From contig DATLED010000076.1 of assembly GCA_035525495.1 (NCBI GenBank), forward strand, positions 6,891 to 70,890: a stretch of 64,000 bases of DNA, given 5' to 3'. The DNA is from DATLED01 sp035525495. GTDB taxonomy: Bacteria; Actinomycetota; Acidimicrobiia; Acidimicrobiales; CADCTF01. The notes under the pieces are model-generated. The model was not told the DNA's origin and ran no database searches. It saw nothing but the letters and a program-made list of their open reading frames with translations. Made by a program: the position numbers and the translations under genes. The stretch's first letter is position 1. Every line of letters starts with the position of its first letter. Positions 54,770 to 62,294 of this stretch are shown one piece after another.

Positions 54770-55920
54770 GTGCAGACGATCGCGACGAACGAACCGTCTC
54801 GGGAGCGCCGGCTGGCCGAGACTGTGCCCATGCCCGGCGCCGACCACGTCGTGCGGCGGGCCATCTCCGCCGGGCTGTCTCCCCGACGTCAGCTGCTCGG
54901 CGCCGGGGTCGCGCTGGTCGGGCTCGCCGGCCTGACCATCGGTCTCATCCCCTTTCGCGGCGACCTCGCCGTCGAGAGCATCCTCCTCCTCTACCTGCTC
55001 GGCGTCGTCGCAACCGCGGCGATCGGCGGCGTCTGGCCGGCGTCGGCTGCCGCCGTGCTCGCGGTGGGCATCGTCAATTGGTTCTTCACGCCGCCGTACC
55101 AGACGTTGGCGGTCGCGGACGGAAACCACATCGTGGCGCTCGTCGTGTTCCTGGTCGTCGCCACCGTCGTCGCGCTGTACGTGACCGTCGCCGATCGCTA
55201 CGCATCAGAGTCGGCGGCGGTGCGCGCGGAGGCTGCCGCGCTGGATCGCACCAACGAACTGCGGACGGCGCTCCTCAATGCCGTCTCGCACGATCTGCGC
55301 ACGCCCTTGGCATCGATCAAGGCGTCCGTCTCGAGCCTGCGCGCCAACGACGTCGACTGGTCGCCGGAGGAGACCGCCGAGTTCCTCGCGGCGGTCGAGG
55401 ACGACACCGATCACCTCAACCAGCTCGTCGGCAATCTGCTGGACATGAGCCGCCTCCAGGCCGGCGCACTCGAGCTCACGCGACACGCCGTCGCCCTCGA
55501 GGAGGTCGTTGCCAACGCGGTTGCGGGACTCGGCGCCCACGCCTCCAGCGTCACCGTCGACGTCCCCGAGGACCTTCCGCTCGCCCTTGTCGATCCCGGC
55601 CTGCTCGAACGCGCGGTCGCCAACATCCTCGCCAACGCCATGCACTGGTCGCCGTCGACGAAGGGGGTCGAGATCCGCGCGATGCTCGCTGCTCCGGACC
55701 TCGCGTTGAGGATCGTCGACCACGGCCCGGGGGTGCCGGTCGGCGCCCGCGAGCGCATCTTCCGCCCGTTCCAACGGCTCGGCGACCACGGAGGCGGTGG
55801 CGTCGGACTCGGGCTCGCCATCGCCAGCGGCTTCATCGAGGCGATGGAGGGCGAGCTCGTCGTCGAGGACACACCCGGCGGCGGCGCCACCTTCTGCATC
55901 CTCCTGGCCGCAGCGGTGCC

Positions 55921-55924
<4 letters not shown>
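54770..55924 (+). CDS. KdpD-like sensor kinase lacking the N-terminal KdpD domain
   Basis: From GTG 54770 the protein has 384 residues (ATG 54830 fits the start of the membrane part and is equally likely). Four membrane helices at ~45-140 match DUF4118 of KdpD (LLLYLLGVVATAAIGG, NWFFTPPYQTL). HisKA LLNAVSHDLRTPLASIKASVSSL follows, then HATPase VANILANAMHWSP and GGVGLGLAIASGFIEAM. The ~400-residue KdpD/USP part of Escherichia KdpD is absent. It should sense potassium or turgor and phosphorylate the KdpE-like protein. Its TGA overlaps the kdpE GTG. Confidence 0.88.
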
Positions 55925-56607
<683 letters not shown>

Positions 56608-56640
56608 TCGGCTCTGCGCGAGGCGGACTCGAGGTCGTCC

Positions 56641-56751
56641 TCAGCGACCCAGCAGCACGAAGGCCAGGACCGCGCCGAGGACGACGAGCAGCAGGATCAA
56701 CCGGGTCGCCCACACGCCGCCGCGGCTGAGGGGTGCGTCGTCGTCGCTCAT
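56641..56751 (-). CDS. 36-residue membrane peptide
   Basis: From the ATG at 56751: MSDDDAPLSRGGVWATR, then one membrane helix (LILLLVVLGAVLAFVLLG) and a terminal Arg. The acidic, ordered N-terminus and single helix look like a real small protein. I recognise no family. It begins 25 nt after the stop of the RsbW-like gene on the same strand, so it may be co-transcribed. Confidence 0.6.
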   Translation of the reverse strand: MSDDDAPLSRGGVWATRLILLLVVLGAVLAFVLLGR

Positions 56752-56776
56752 GGTTGCCCGTCCTACCCCGCCACCC

Positions 56777-57715
56777 TCACGGGCGGAACGGGCACGGGCG
56801 GGGATCGCCCCCGACCGCTTGGTGGGTGAGCTCGGCGACGTACCACCGCCGGAAGTGCCGAAGCTCGGAGGCGAACCGTGCGTCGCCGGTCTCGTCCCGC
56901 CGCGTGAGGGTCTCGCTGAGGTCGACGACGTCGAGGAACTCGCGTGCCGCCGACGGTGTCGCCCCCGAGATCGGGAAGCACAGCGTGAGGACGTCGTCCC
57001 CGGCATCGACGCGACGTCGGGCTTCTTCGAGGGAGATCCTGCGGGCCCGGGCGCTGCTTCGCAGCGATTCGGTCAGGCGGCGGACGAGGCGGTCGTTGCG
57101 GGAGGACCAGTCGGCCGCCAGGAGCTGCATCTCCCGCAGGAGCGCCTCGAGGTGGGCCTCGCTGGCGAGGTAGAGCCGGATGGGGACGTCGATGAGGACG
57201 GCCTCGTCGAGCGGCTTCGTACCGGGGGGATCGCCAGGCTCATCAGCTTCGACGGGCGGCGAACGACGCGAAGCGAGCGGCTCGCGGTTGTCGGAAGCAA
57301 CGAGCTCCGCCCACACGACCTTCCCGGGCCGGTCCTCGACGTCGGCGGGATCGACGCCCCAGGCCTGGGTGAGCTGCGTGACGATGGCCAGACCCCGACC
57401 CGTCTCGCGGTCGCGCTCGTCGTCGACGAGGGCGGCGCGGGCGGCGGCGACCGAATGCAGGCCCGGGAGCAAGGGGGCGAGTCGGTCGGTGACCTCGATG
57501 CGCGCCGCCGTGGGTGAGACCGTCAGCTCCACGCAGATCGGACCGCCGGCGTGGAGGAGGGCGTTGGTCACGAGCTCGGAGAGGCACAGCAGCACGTCTC
57601 CAGCGAGGTCTTCGTCGCAGCCGGCGCGGGCGCACGCGGCCTTCGCCACCTCGCGGGCCGCCGGGGGGTCCTCGGCGGTCCCGGCGAGGGGCAGCACGAC
57701 GTGGATCGGGTCCAT
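56777..57715 (-). CDS. RsbW-like ATPase with a C-terminal helical extension
   Basis: The protein has 312 residues from the ATG at 57715. The first ~140 are an anti-sigma-factor-type HATPase: VLLCLSELVTNALLHAGGP (N-box), IEVTDRLAPLLP, ETGRGLAIVTQLTQAWG, and WAEL. An Arg/Pro-rich linker follows, then a ~140-residue helical domain (VPIRLYLASEAHLEALLREMQLLAAD, LRHFRRWYVAELTHQ) that I cannot name. Typical RsbW is ~150 residues, so this is a fusion. It probably regulates a sigma factor or an anti-sigma antagonist. The 150-nt region before it has a direct repeat CTTCAGCG. Confidence 0.82.
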   Translation of the reverse strand: MDPIHVVLPLAGTAEDPPAAREVAKAACARAGCDEDLAGDVLLCLSELVTNALLHAGGPICVELTVSPTAARIEVTDRLAPLLPGLHSVAAARAALVDDERDRETGRGLAIVTQLTQAWGVDPADVEDRPGKVVWAELVASDNREPLASRRSPPVEADEPGDPPGTKPLDEAVLIDVPIRLYLASEAHLEALLREMQLLAADWSSRNDRLVRRLTESLRSSARARRISLEEARRRVDAGDDVLTLCFPISGATPSAAREFLDVVDLSETLTRRDETGDARFASELRHFRRWYVAELTHQAVGGDPRPCPFRP

Positions 57716-57865
57716 CGGTGGACGAGTTTCGCCCGGAACGCGCCGGGCTTCGCTGAAGATCCGCTGAAGAGTGCGCCGCGGAGGCACCGACGGCGTGGCG
57801 AAGGCCACCGCCGCGTCGGGGGAATGGCGGTGGCCCCGGCGCGCGGCGCCTGGCAGGGTTGGGGC

Positions 57866-58408
57866 ATGTCCGCGCGAGTTGTCGCCGTCAGCCGCAGCGC
57901 CGCCCACACCATGGCCAAGCCGAACGTCGACACCATCACGCTGCTCGCCGGACTCGGGGTCGATGGCGACGTCCACTGCGGCGTCACCGTGAAGCACCGC
58001 TCGCGCGTCGCCCGTGACCCCTCCCAACCGAACCTCCGGCAGGTCCACCTCGTGCACGCCGAGCTCCACGACGAGCTGACGCGGTCGGGGTTCGCGGTGA
58101 CGGCCGGCGTCATGGGCGAGAACATCACCACGCGGGGCATCGACCTGTTGGACCTCCCGGTCGGCGCTCGCCTGCGACTCGGGTCGTCCGCCGTCGTCGA
58201 GATCACCGGGCTCAGGAACCCGTGCGGGCAGCTCGACGGCATCGAGCCGGGGTTGCGGTCGGCGACGATCGAACGCGACGGCGGCGAGATCGTCCGGCGG
58301 AAGGCGGGCATCATGGGGATCGTCGTCACCGGGGGCGAGGTGCGTCCTGGCGACCCGATCGACGTGGAGCTGCCCGCCCTGCCACACCGGCCGCTCGAAG
58401 TGGTCTAA
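57866..58408 (+). CDS. MOSC-domain protein
   Basis: The protein has 180 residues from the ATG at 57866. RVVAVSRSAAHTMAKP, GVDGDVHCGVTVKHRSR, VMGENITTRGIDLL, and TGLRNPCGQLDGIEPGL with the conserved Cys identify a MOSC domain. MOSC proteins bind molybdenum cofactor or carry sulfur in its chemistry. No other cofactor gene is near. The stop (TAA) interlocks with the stop (TAG) of the convergent small gene. Confidence 0.9.
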   Translation: MSARVVAVSRSAAHTMAKPNVDTITLLAGLGVDGDVHCGVTVKHRSRVARDPSQPNLRQVHLVHAELHDELTRSGFAVTAGVMGENITTRGIDLLDLPVGARLRLGSSAVVEITGLRNPCGQLDGIEPGLRSATIERDGGEIVRRKAGIMGIVVTGGEVRPGDPIDVELPALPHRPLEVV

Positions 58409-58620
58409 TCCGTCGGGGCAGTCGCCTCGTCCGAGGTGCGGTGCTCGACGAAGGACCCGGGGGCGGCGTCGCGGTCCTCGGAGCGGGCGTCGGAATCCTC
58501 TAGGATCACCCTCGCCTGGGTTTGCGGATCCGCGCTCCCGACGGTGGCCTCCTCGGCGAGGAGGTCGGCGGCGCGGCGGGCGACTCGCGGGTCGTTGGCA
58601 TCGGCATCGGCATCGGCCAT
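58405..58620 (-). CDS. 71-residue conserved-looking acidic protein
   Basis: MADADADANDPRVARRAADLL, then VGSADPQTQARVILEDSD and FVEHRTSDEAT. I recall near relatives in many actinobacteria with this same ending, function unknown. It is soluble and helical. The ATG at 58620 is the first. Its stop shares two bases with the convergent MOSC stop. Confidence 0.75.
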   Translation of the reverse strand: MADADADANDPRVARRAADLLAEEATVGSADPQTQARVILEDSDARSEDRDAAPGSFVEHRTSDEATAPTD

Positions 58621-58736
58621 GGGGGGATCGTTCCCCTTCGTCGCCCGCCGTACCCCCCACGGGCATCATCGGCGCCGGTCGGGGCGTCGGGCGGAATTCC
58701 ACGAAGTCGCGGGCGCGACGGCGTACCGTGCACGGC

Positions 58737-58832
58737 ATGGGAAGCAAGATTCCGCCGAAGGGCAACGAGAAGAAGGTCGGCAAGTCGCTCAAGGAGAAGC
58801 GGGCGGCGAAGCAGGCGAAGAAGGCGAAGTAG
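58737..58832 (+). CDS. 31-residue Lys-rich small protein
   Basis: From the ATG at 58737 to TAG 58832: MGSKIPPKGNEKKVGKSLKE, then repeated Lys/Ala (KRAAKQAKKAK). I recall short basic actinobacterial proteins with the same GKSLKEKRAAK core; they probably bind nucleic acid, but no function is known. The stop is 3 nt before that of the convergent CoA transferase gene. Confidence 0.75.
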   Translation: MGSKIPPKGNEKKVGKSLKEKRAAKQAKKAK

Positions 58833-58835
58833 CCG

Positions 58836-59972
58836 CTACTCCGGCGGCAGCTCGGCCAGCACCGCATGGGTGTCGGCGCCGAGCGGGCGGCCCAGCCAGC
58901 GGATCGAACCCGGCGTCTCGCTGAGGCGGGCGACCGGCGCCTGCGTCTTGATGCCATCGCGCTCCACGAGGATCTCGCGGTCGACGACATGGGGATCGTC
59001 GACGATGTCCGTCATGGCGAGGACCGGTGCAATGGCCGCGTCGGCGTCGAGGAAGGCCTGGATGACGTCGCCGGCGGTCCGTTCGGCGACGAAGGCGACG
59101 ACGGCGGCATCGACCCTGGCGCGCTCGGCGACCCGTCCAGCGCTCGTGTGGAGCCCCTCGTCGGCGCCGAGTCCGACGAGGTCGAGGACGCGCCTGGCGA
59201 CCGGCTCGGACGACGTGCTGATGGCGACCCACTGTCCGTCCTTCGTGCGGTAGGTGCCGCGGGGGACCGAGTAGGGGATGCCGCTGCCGAGGCGGGGTTG
59301 GTCATACCCGAGGCGGGCGGCCGCAGCCGGGAGCGGGCCCATCAGCTGGAGCATCGACTCGAGGAGGTTGACGTCGACGACCTGGCCCCTCCTGCTGTGG
59401 AGCGCGACCATCGTGGCGTAGGCGGCGACCAGCGCTGTCACCTCGTCGGTCAGGGCGATCGGCGGGAGCAGGGGGGGTCCATCGGGGTCGCCGTTGAGGC
59501 CGGCGAAGCCGCTCATGGCCTCGGCGAGGGTGGCGAAGCCGGGGCGCTGGGCGTAGGGGCCGGTCTGGCCGAAGCCCGTGACGCGGGTGATCACGAGCTT
59601 CGGATTCTGCGCATGGAGCTCGGCCGGACCCAGACCGAGGCGTTCAAGGGTGCCGGGACGGAAGTTCTCGATGAGGACGTCGGCGGTGGCGGCGAGGCGC
59701 AGGAGGTCGCGTCGGCCTTCGGGTTCCTTGAGGTCGAGGACGATCGTGCGCTTGTTGCGGCCGATGAGCTTCCACCAGAGGGTGACGTCGTCGGTGGGGT
59801 CTCGCCAGCCGAGCGAGCGGGTCCCGTCCCCCCGCCCGTCGGGGCGCTCGACCTTGATGACGTCAGCGCCGAAGTCACCGAGGTGTCGGGCCGCGCCCGG
59901 GCCGGCCACGACGGTGGCCAGGTCGATGACCCGGATGTCGTGCAGCGGCCCTCGAGGCGTCGTGTCGACCAT
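58836..59972 (-). CDS. class III CoA transferase (CaiB/BaiF family)
   Basis: The protein has 378 residues. IRVIDLATVVAGPGAARHLGDFGADVIKVERPDG is the family N-terminus, GRNKRTIVLDLKEPEGR the CoA-binding turn, IENFRPGTLERLGLG follows. The catalytic acidic residue is Glu in VVDVNLLESMLQ where many members have Asp. It should move CoA between carboxylic acids. The neighbours give no hint of substrate. The start at 59972 is an ATG with a short charged lead (MVDTTPRGPLHD). Confidence 0.92.
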   Translation of the reverse strand: MVDTTPRGPLHDIRVIDLATVVAGPGAARHLGDFGADVIKVERPDGRGDGTRSLGWRDPTDDVTLWWKLIGRNKRTIVLDLKEPEGRRDLLRLAATADVLIENFRPGTLERLGLGPAELHAQNPKLVITRVTGFGQTGPYAQRPGFATLAEAMSGFAGLNGDPDGPPLLPPIALTDEVTALVAAYATMVALHSRRGQVVDVNLLESMLQLMGPLPAAAARLGYDQPRLGSGIPYSVPRGTYRTKDGQWVAISTSSEPVARRVLDLVGLGADEGLHTSAGRVAERARVDAAVVAFVAERTAGDVIQAFLDADAAIAPVLAMTDIVDDPHVVDREILVERDGIKTQAPVARLSETPGSIRWLGRPLGADTHAVLAELPPE

Positions 59973-60043
59973 CGTCCGCGGAGGACGCTAGCGGCGGCGC
60001 AGGCGGGGCTCTTCGGCGTCGTGGCTGCGTCGACCGACGCGAC

Positions 60044-60868
60044 CTACAAGCCGAGGAGCTTCTGCTTCTGCATCGCGAACTCCTCGTCGGTGAGGATCCC
60101 CTGGTCCCGCAGCTCGGCGAGCTTGCGGAGCTGGTCGGCCACGTCCACCGGTGACGCGGTAGCAGCCGGCGTGGCCGCAGCCGGCGCAGCATCGAACGCC
60201 GGACCGGAGTGCTGCAGGTACTGGGTCTGGGTCAGCACCTGCTTCTTGGCCCGCGCTTCGGACACCGCGGCGTTCAGCAGGTCCCGCACCGTGAACGGGT
60301 CCTCGATGTTGTCCAGCAGCAGCTCGCTCCCGGAGTGGCCCGGATACTGCGCCGAGTCGATCATGACTGCCACGTCGCCGATGTTCTTCGGCCGCTGCAT
60401 CAGGTTCTGGCGAACGTCCACGTCGAGCACCGCCCACAACGGAACCTGCTCCGACACCGACGACATCAACCCCGACTCGACGTAGATCTTGTCCTTGGTG
60501 ATGCGATACCGGACGGTCGACACCCCGATCGCCGCCGTCCCCGCCGACTTCTTCTCGCCGACCCATACCGTGTTCGGATCGTTCGCCGCCGCGGCCGCTT
60601 GCTTCGCCTGCTGCTCGGCCAGCGCCTGCTTCCCCTTCTCGGCGAGCTCCTTGCCCTGGTCCGCGACCTGCTTCAACTTGTCCCGCCAACCGCCACCGCC
60701 AGGCGCCGGCGGGGGAGGCGGCGGTGGCGCCCCGTCGGGCGACGGCACGGGTTCGTCGGTGCCCGTCACCCCCGCATCCGACACGTGCGCCGTCCACGCC
60801 GAGCCGTCCCAGTACCGGACCTCGTGCCGACCGAACGGGTCGGGTTGCCATCCCGCGGGTTCGCTCAT
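60044..60868 (-). CDS. DUF2510/PH-like/SHOCT protein
   Basis: The protein has 274 residues from the ATG at 60868. DUF2510 at the N-terminus (AGWQPDPFGRHEVRYWDGSAWT), a Pro-rich linker, coiled coil, then a PH-like domain (TVRYRITKDKIYVESG, VPLWAVLDVDVRQNLMQRP). The end is a SHOCT motif (QLRKLAELRDQGILTDEEFAMQKQKLL). There is no membrane helix, so it is cytoplasmic. SHOCT proteins are thought to oligomerise; the role is unknown. It follows the Calx-beta gene by 16 nt. Confidence 0.88.
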   Translation of the reverse strand: MSEPAGWQPDPFGRHEVRYWDGSAWTAHVSDAGVTGTDEPVPSPDGAPPPPPPPAPGGGGWRDKLKQVADQGKELAEKGKQALAEQQAKQAAAAANDPNTVWVGEKKSAGTAAIGVSTVRYRITKDKIYVESGLMSSVSEQVPLWAVLDVDVRQNLMQRPKNIGDVAVMIDSAQYPGHSGSELLLDNIEDPFTVRDLLNAAVSEARAKKQVLTQTQYLQHSGPAFDAAPAAATPAATASPVDVADQLRKLAELRDQGILTDEEFAMQKQKLLGL

Positions 60869-60884
60869 GGCCGCCGATCGTGGC

Positions 60885-61685
60885 TCACGCGACCGCTGCC
60901 CGGGAGCGGAACCAGATCTCCGCCGCCACCCGCGCGAACAGGAGCCCCGCCGCCAGTGCCAGCATCGGATCGACGGCGGGGGGCGCCGAAGCGGCCTCGC
61001 TCCCCGCGACGGGGTGCAGCTCGAAGGGCTGCACATGGCTCTGCTGCAACGTGATGCGCCGGGGCGTCACGATCCTCGCCGCCGCACGGCGGGCGGTGCG
61101 CGGCGTGGACCGTCGCGCCGCCGGCGGCACGGGGCGGCTCGATCCGGCCGACGCCGCCACGACCACCGGCGGCGCCGTCGCCCCGACCCCACCCGCAGCA
61201 CGACCGCCGGGCGACGAAGGGGCCGCGACGACACCCCTGTCGGGCGCCTCCGGGGCGAAATCGTCATCGAGGATCGTCAGGCGCTCCGACGTTTCCATCC
61301 CCGAGGACGTCTCGAGATGGAGCACCACGTGCTCGGTCGGCTCGACGACATCGTCGTCACGCACGGCGACCATGAACAACGACGATCGCACGCCCACGTC
61401 GAAGACCAACGTTCCCGATGCCTGCGCGAAGTCCTCGCCGGCCCGCGCGCCGGCCTCCTCGGTCCGGTAGTTGACGACCATCCGCGAGACCGGCAGGTCC
61501 ACCCGCTCGACGATCACCCGGACGAGCCCCACGTCCTCCACCACCTGCGGCTGGGGCTCGGCGAAGCGGAACTGCCCTGAGTCGGCAGTGGCTGCAGCCG
61601 GCGAGGCGCCACCGCCGGCGGCGCCCGCAACGGCGACGGCCAGTACCACGAGCCCGAGGAACGCCGAGGCGCGGCCGCACCGCAT
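60885..61685 (-). CDS. secreted Calx-beta domain protein with C-terminal anchor
   Basis: The protein has 266 residues. A signal peptide (GRASAFLGLVVLAVAVAGAAGG) is followed by one Calx-beta domain at ~40-140 (VVNYRTEEAGARAGEDF, VAVRDDDVVEPTEHVVLHLE, LTILDDDFAPE), with Asp residues that could bind calcium. A disordered Ala/Pro/Arg region and a weak hydrophobic segment near the end (MLALAAGLLFARVAAEIWF) follow. It is probably a wall or membrane-attached surface protein. It is divergent from the SRPBCC gene across a perfect 20-bp palindrome. Confidence 0.8.
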   Translation of the reverse strand: MRCGRASAFLGLVVLAVAVAGAAGGGASPAAATADSGQFRFAEPQPQVVEDVGLVRVIVERVDLPVSRMVVNYRTEEAGARAGEDFAQASGTLVFDVGVRSSLFMVAVRDDDVVEPTEHVVLHLETSSGMETSERLTILDDDFAPEAPDRGVVAAPSSPGGRAAGGVGATAPPVVVAASAGSSRPVPPAARRSTPRTARRAAARIVTPRRITLQQSHVQPFELHPVAGSEAASAPPAVDPMLALAAGLLFARVAAEIWFRSRAAVA

Positions 61686-61742
61686 CACGAGACCACCGAC
61701 CCCATCATTCGACGTCGCCCACCCCACCTCCTCCAAAACCCG

Positions 61743-61762
61743 GCCTGCACGATCGTGCAGGC
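61743..61762. promoter_or_regulatory. perfect 20-bp palindrome, candidate operator
   Basis: GCCTGCACGATCGTGCAGGC is a perfect palindrome with no loop, in the gap between the divergent Calx-beta and SRPBCC genes. The GTG at 61755 lies inside it. Perfect dyads of this length suit a dimeric repressor; no regulator gene is adjacent. Confidence 0.6.
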
Positions 61763-61769
61763 TGCAGGC

Positions 61770-62201
61770 GTGGACCTCGACGCACGCGCCACCCTCGATG
61801 CCGATCCCGACGCCGTCCTCAGCGCCCTCGCCGACCTCTCGACGTACCCACACTGGCTCACGATCGTGGCGTCGGCGATCGTCGAGCCGGACGTCGACGA
61901 CGCGTGGTCCGTCGAGCTCGCCGGCCGCATCGGACCGTTCACGAGGAGAAAGCGCGTGCGGATGGTCCGCACCGAGCTCGACCCCGCAGCGCGCGCCGTC
62001 CGCTTCGAGCGCCGAGAACAGGACGGGCGCACCCACAACGAGTGGGTCCTCGCCGGCACGACGACCCCAGCCGCCGACCTCCACATCCACCTCCACTACG
62101 GAGGGGGCCGCCAGCTCCCGGGGGCGGACTTCCTCCTGCGCCAGGAGGTCCGCAGCGCCGGAACGAAGCTCCAGGCCTTCCTCGACGCCGCCAAGCGCTA
62201 G
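61770..62201 (+). CDS. SRPBCC (START-like) ligand-binding protein
   Basis: The GTG at 61770 gives 143 residues; GTG 61755 would add five but lies in the palindrome. VDLDARATLDADPDAVLSALADLSTYPHWLTIV is the SRPBCC N-terminus (beta strand, then two helices), followed by the beta sheet and a long C-terminal helix (LRQEVRSAGTKLQAFLDAAKR). The fold binds hydrophobic ligands in a closed cavity. The ligand is unknown. A 47-nt hairpin follows 17 nt after the stop. Confidence 0.82.
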   Translation: MDLDARATLDADPDAVLSALADLSTYPHWLTIVASAIVEPDVDDAWSVELAGRIGPFTRRKRVRMVRTELDPAARAVRFERREQDGRTHNEWVLAGTTTPAADLHIHLHYGGGRQLPGADFLLRQEVRSAGTKLQAFLDAAKR

Positions 62202-62217
62202 CAGGGTGCGCCCTCGT

Positions 62218-62264
62218 TTCTGGGCGGGATCAACCACCGCACCGGTCGTTCAACCCGCCCAGAA
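62218..62264. terminator. 47-nt hairpin family, copy 4
   Basis: Arms 62218-62238 and 62244-62264 enclose GCACC. It lies 17 nt after the plus-strand SRPBCC gene and 31 nt after the minus-strand ABC exporter gene. Closest to copy 1, with the same GCGCCCTCG flank on the left and the position-14 mismatch. Confidence 0.72.
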
Positions 62265-62294
62265 ACAGCGGGGACCGTCGCTCGCCGCCAAGCC

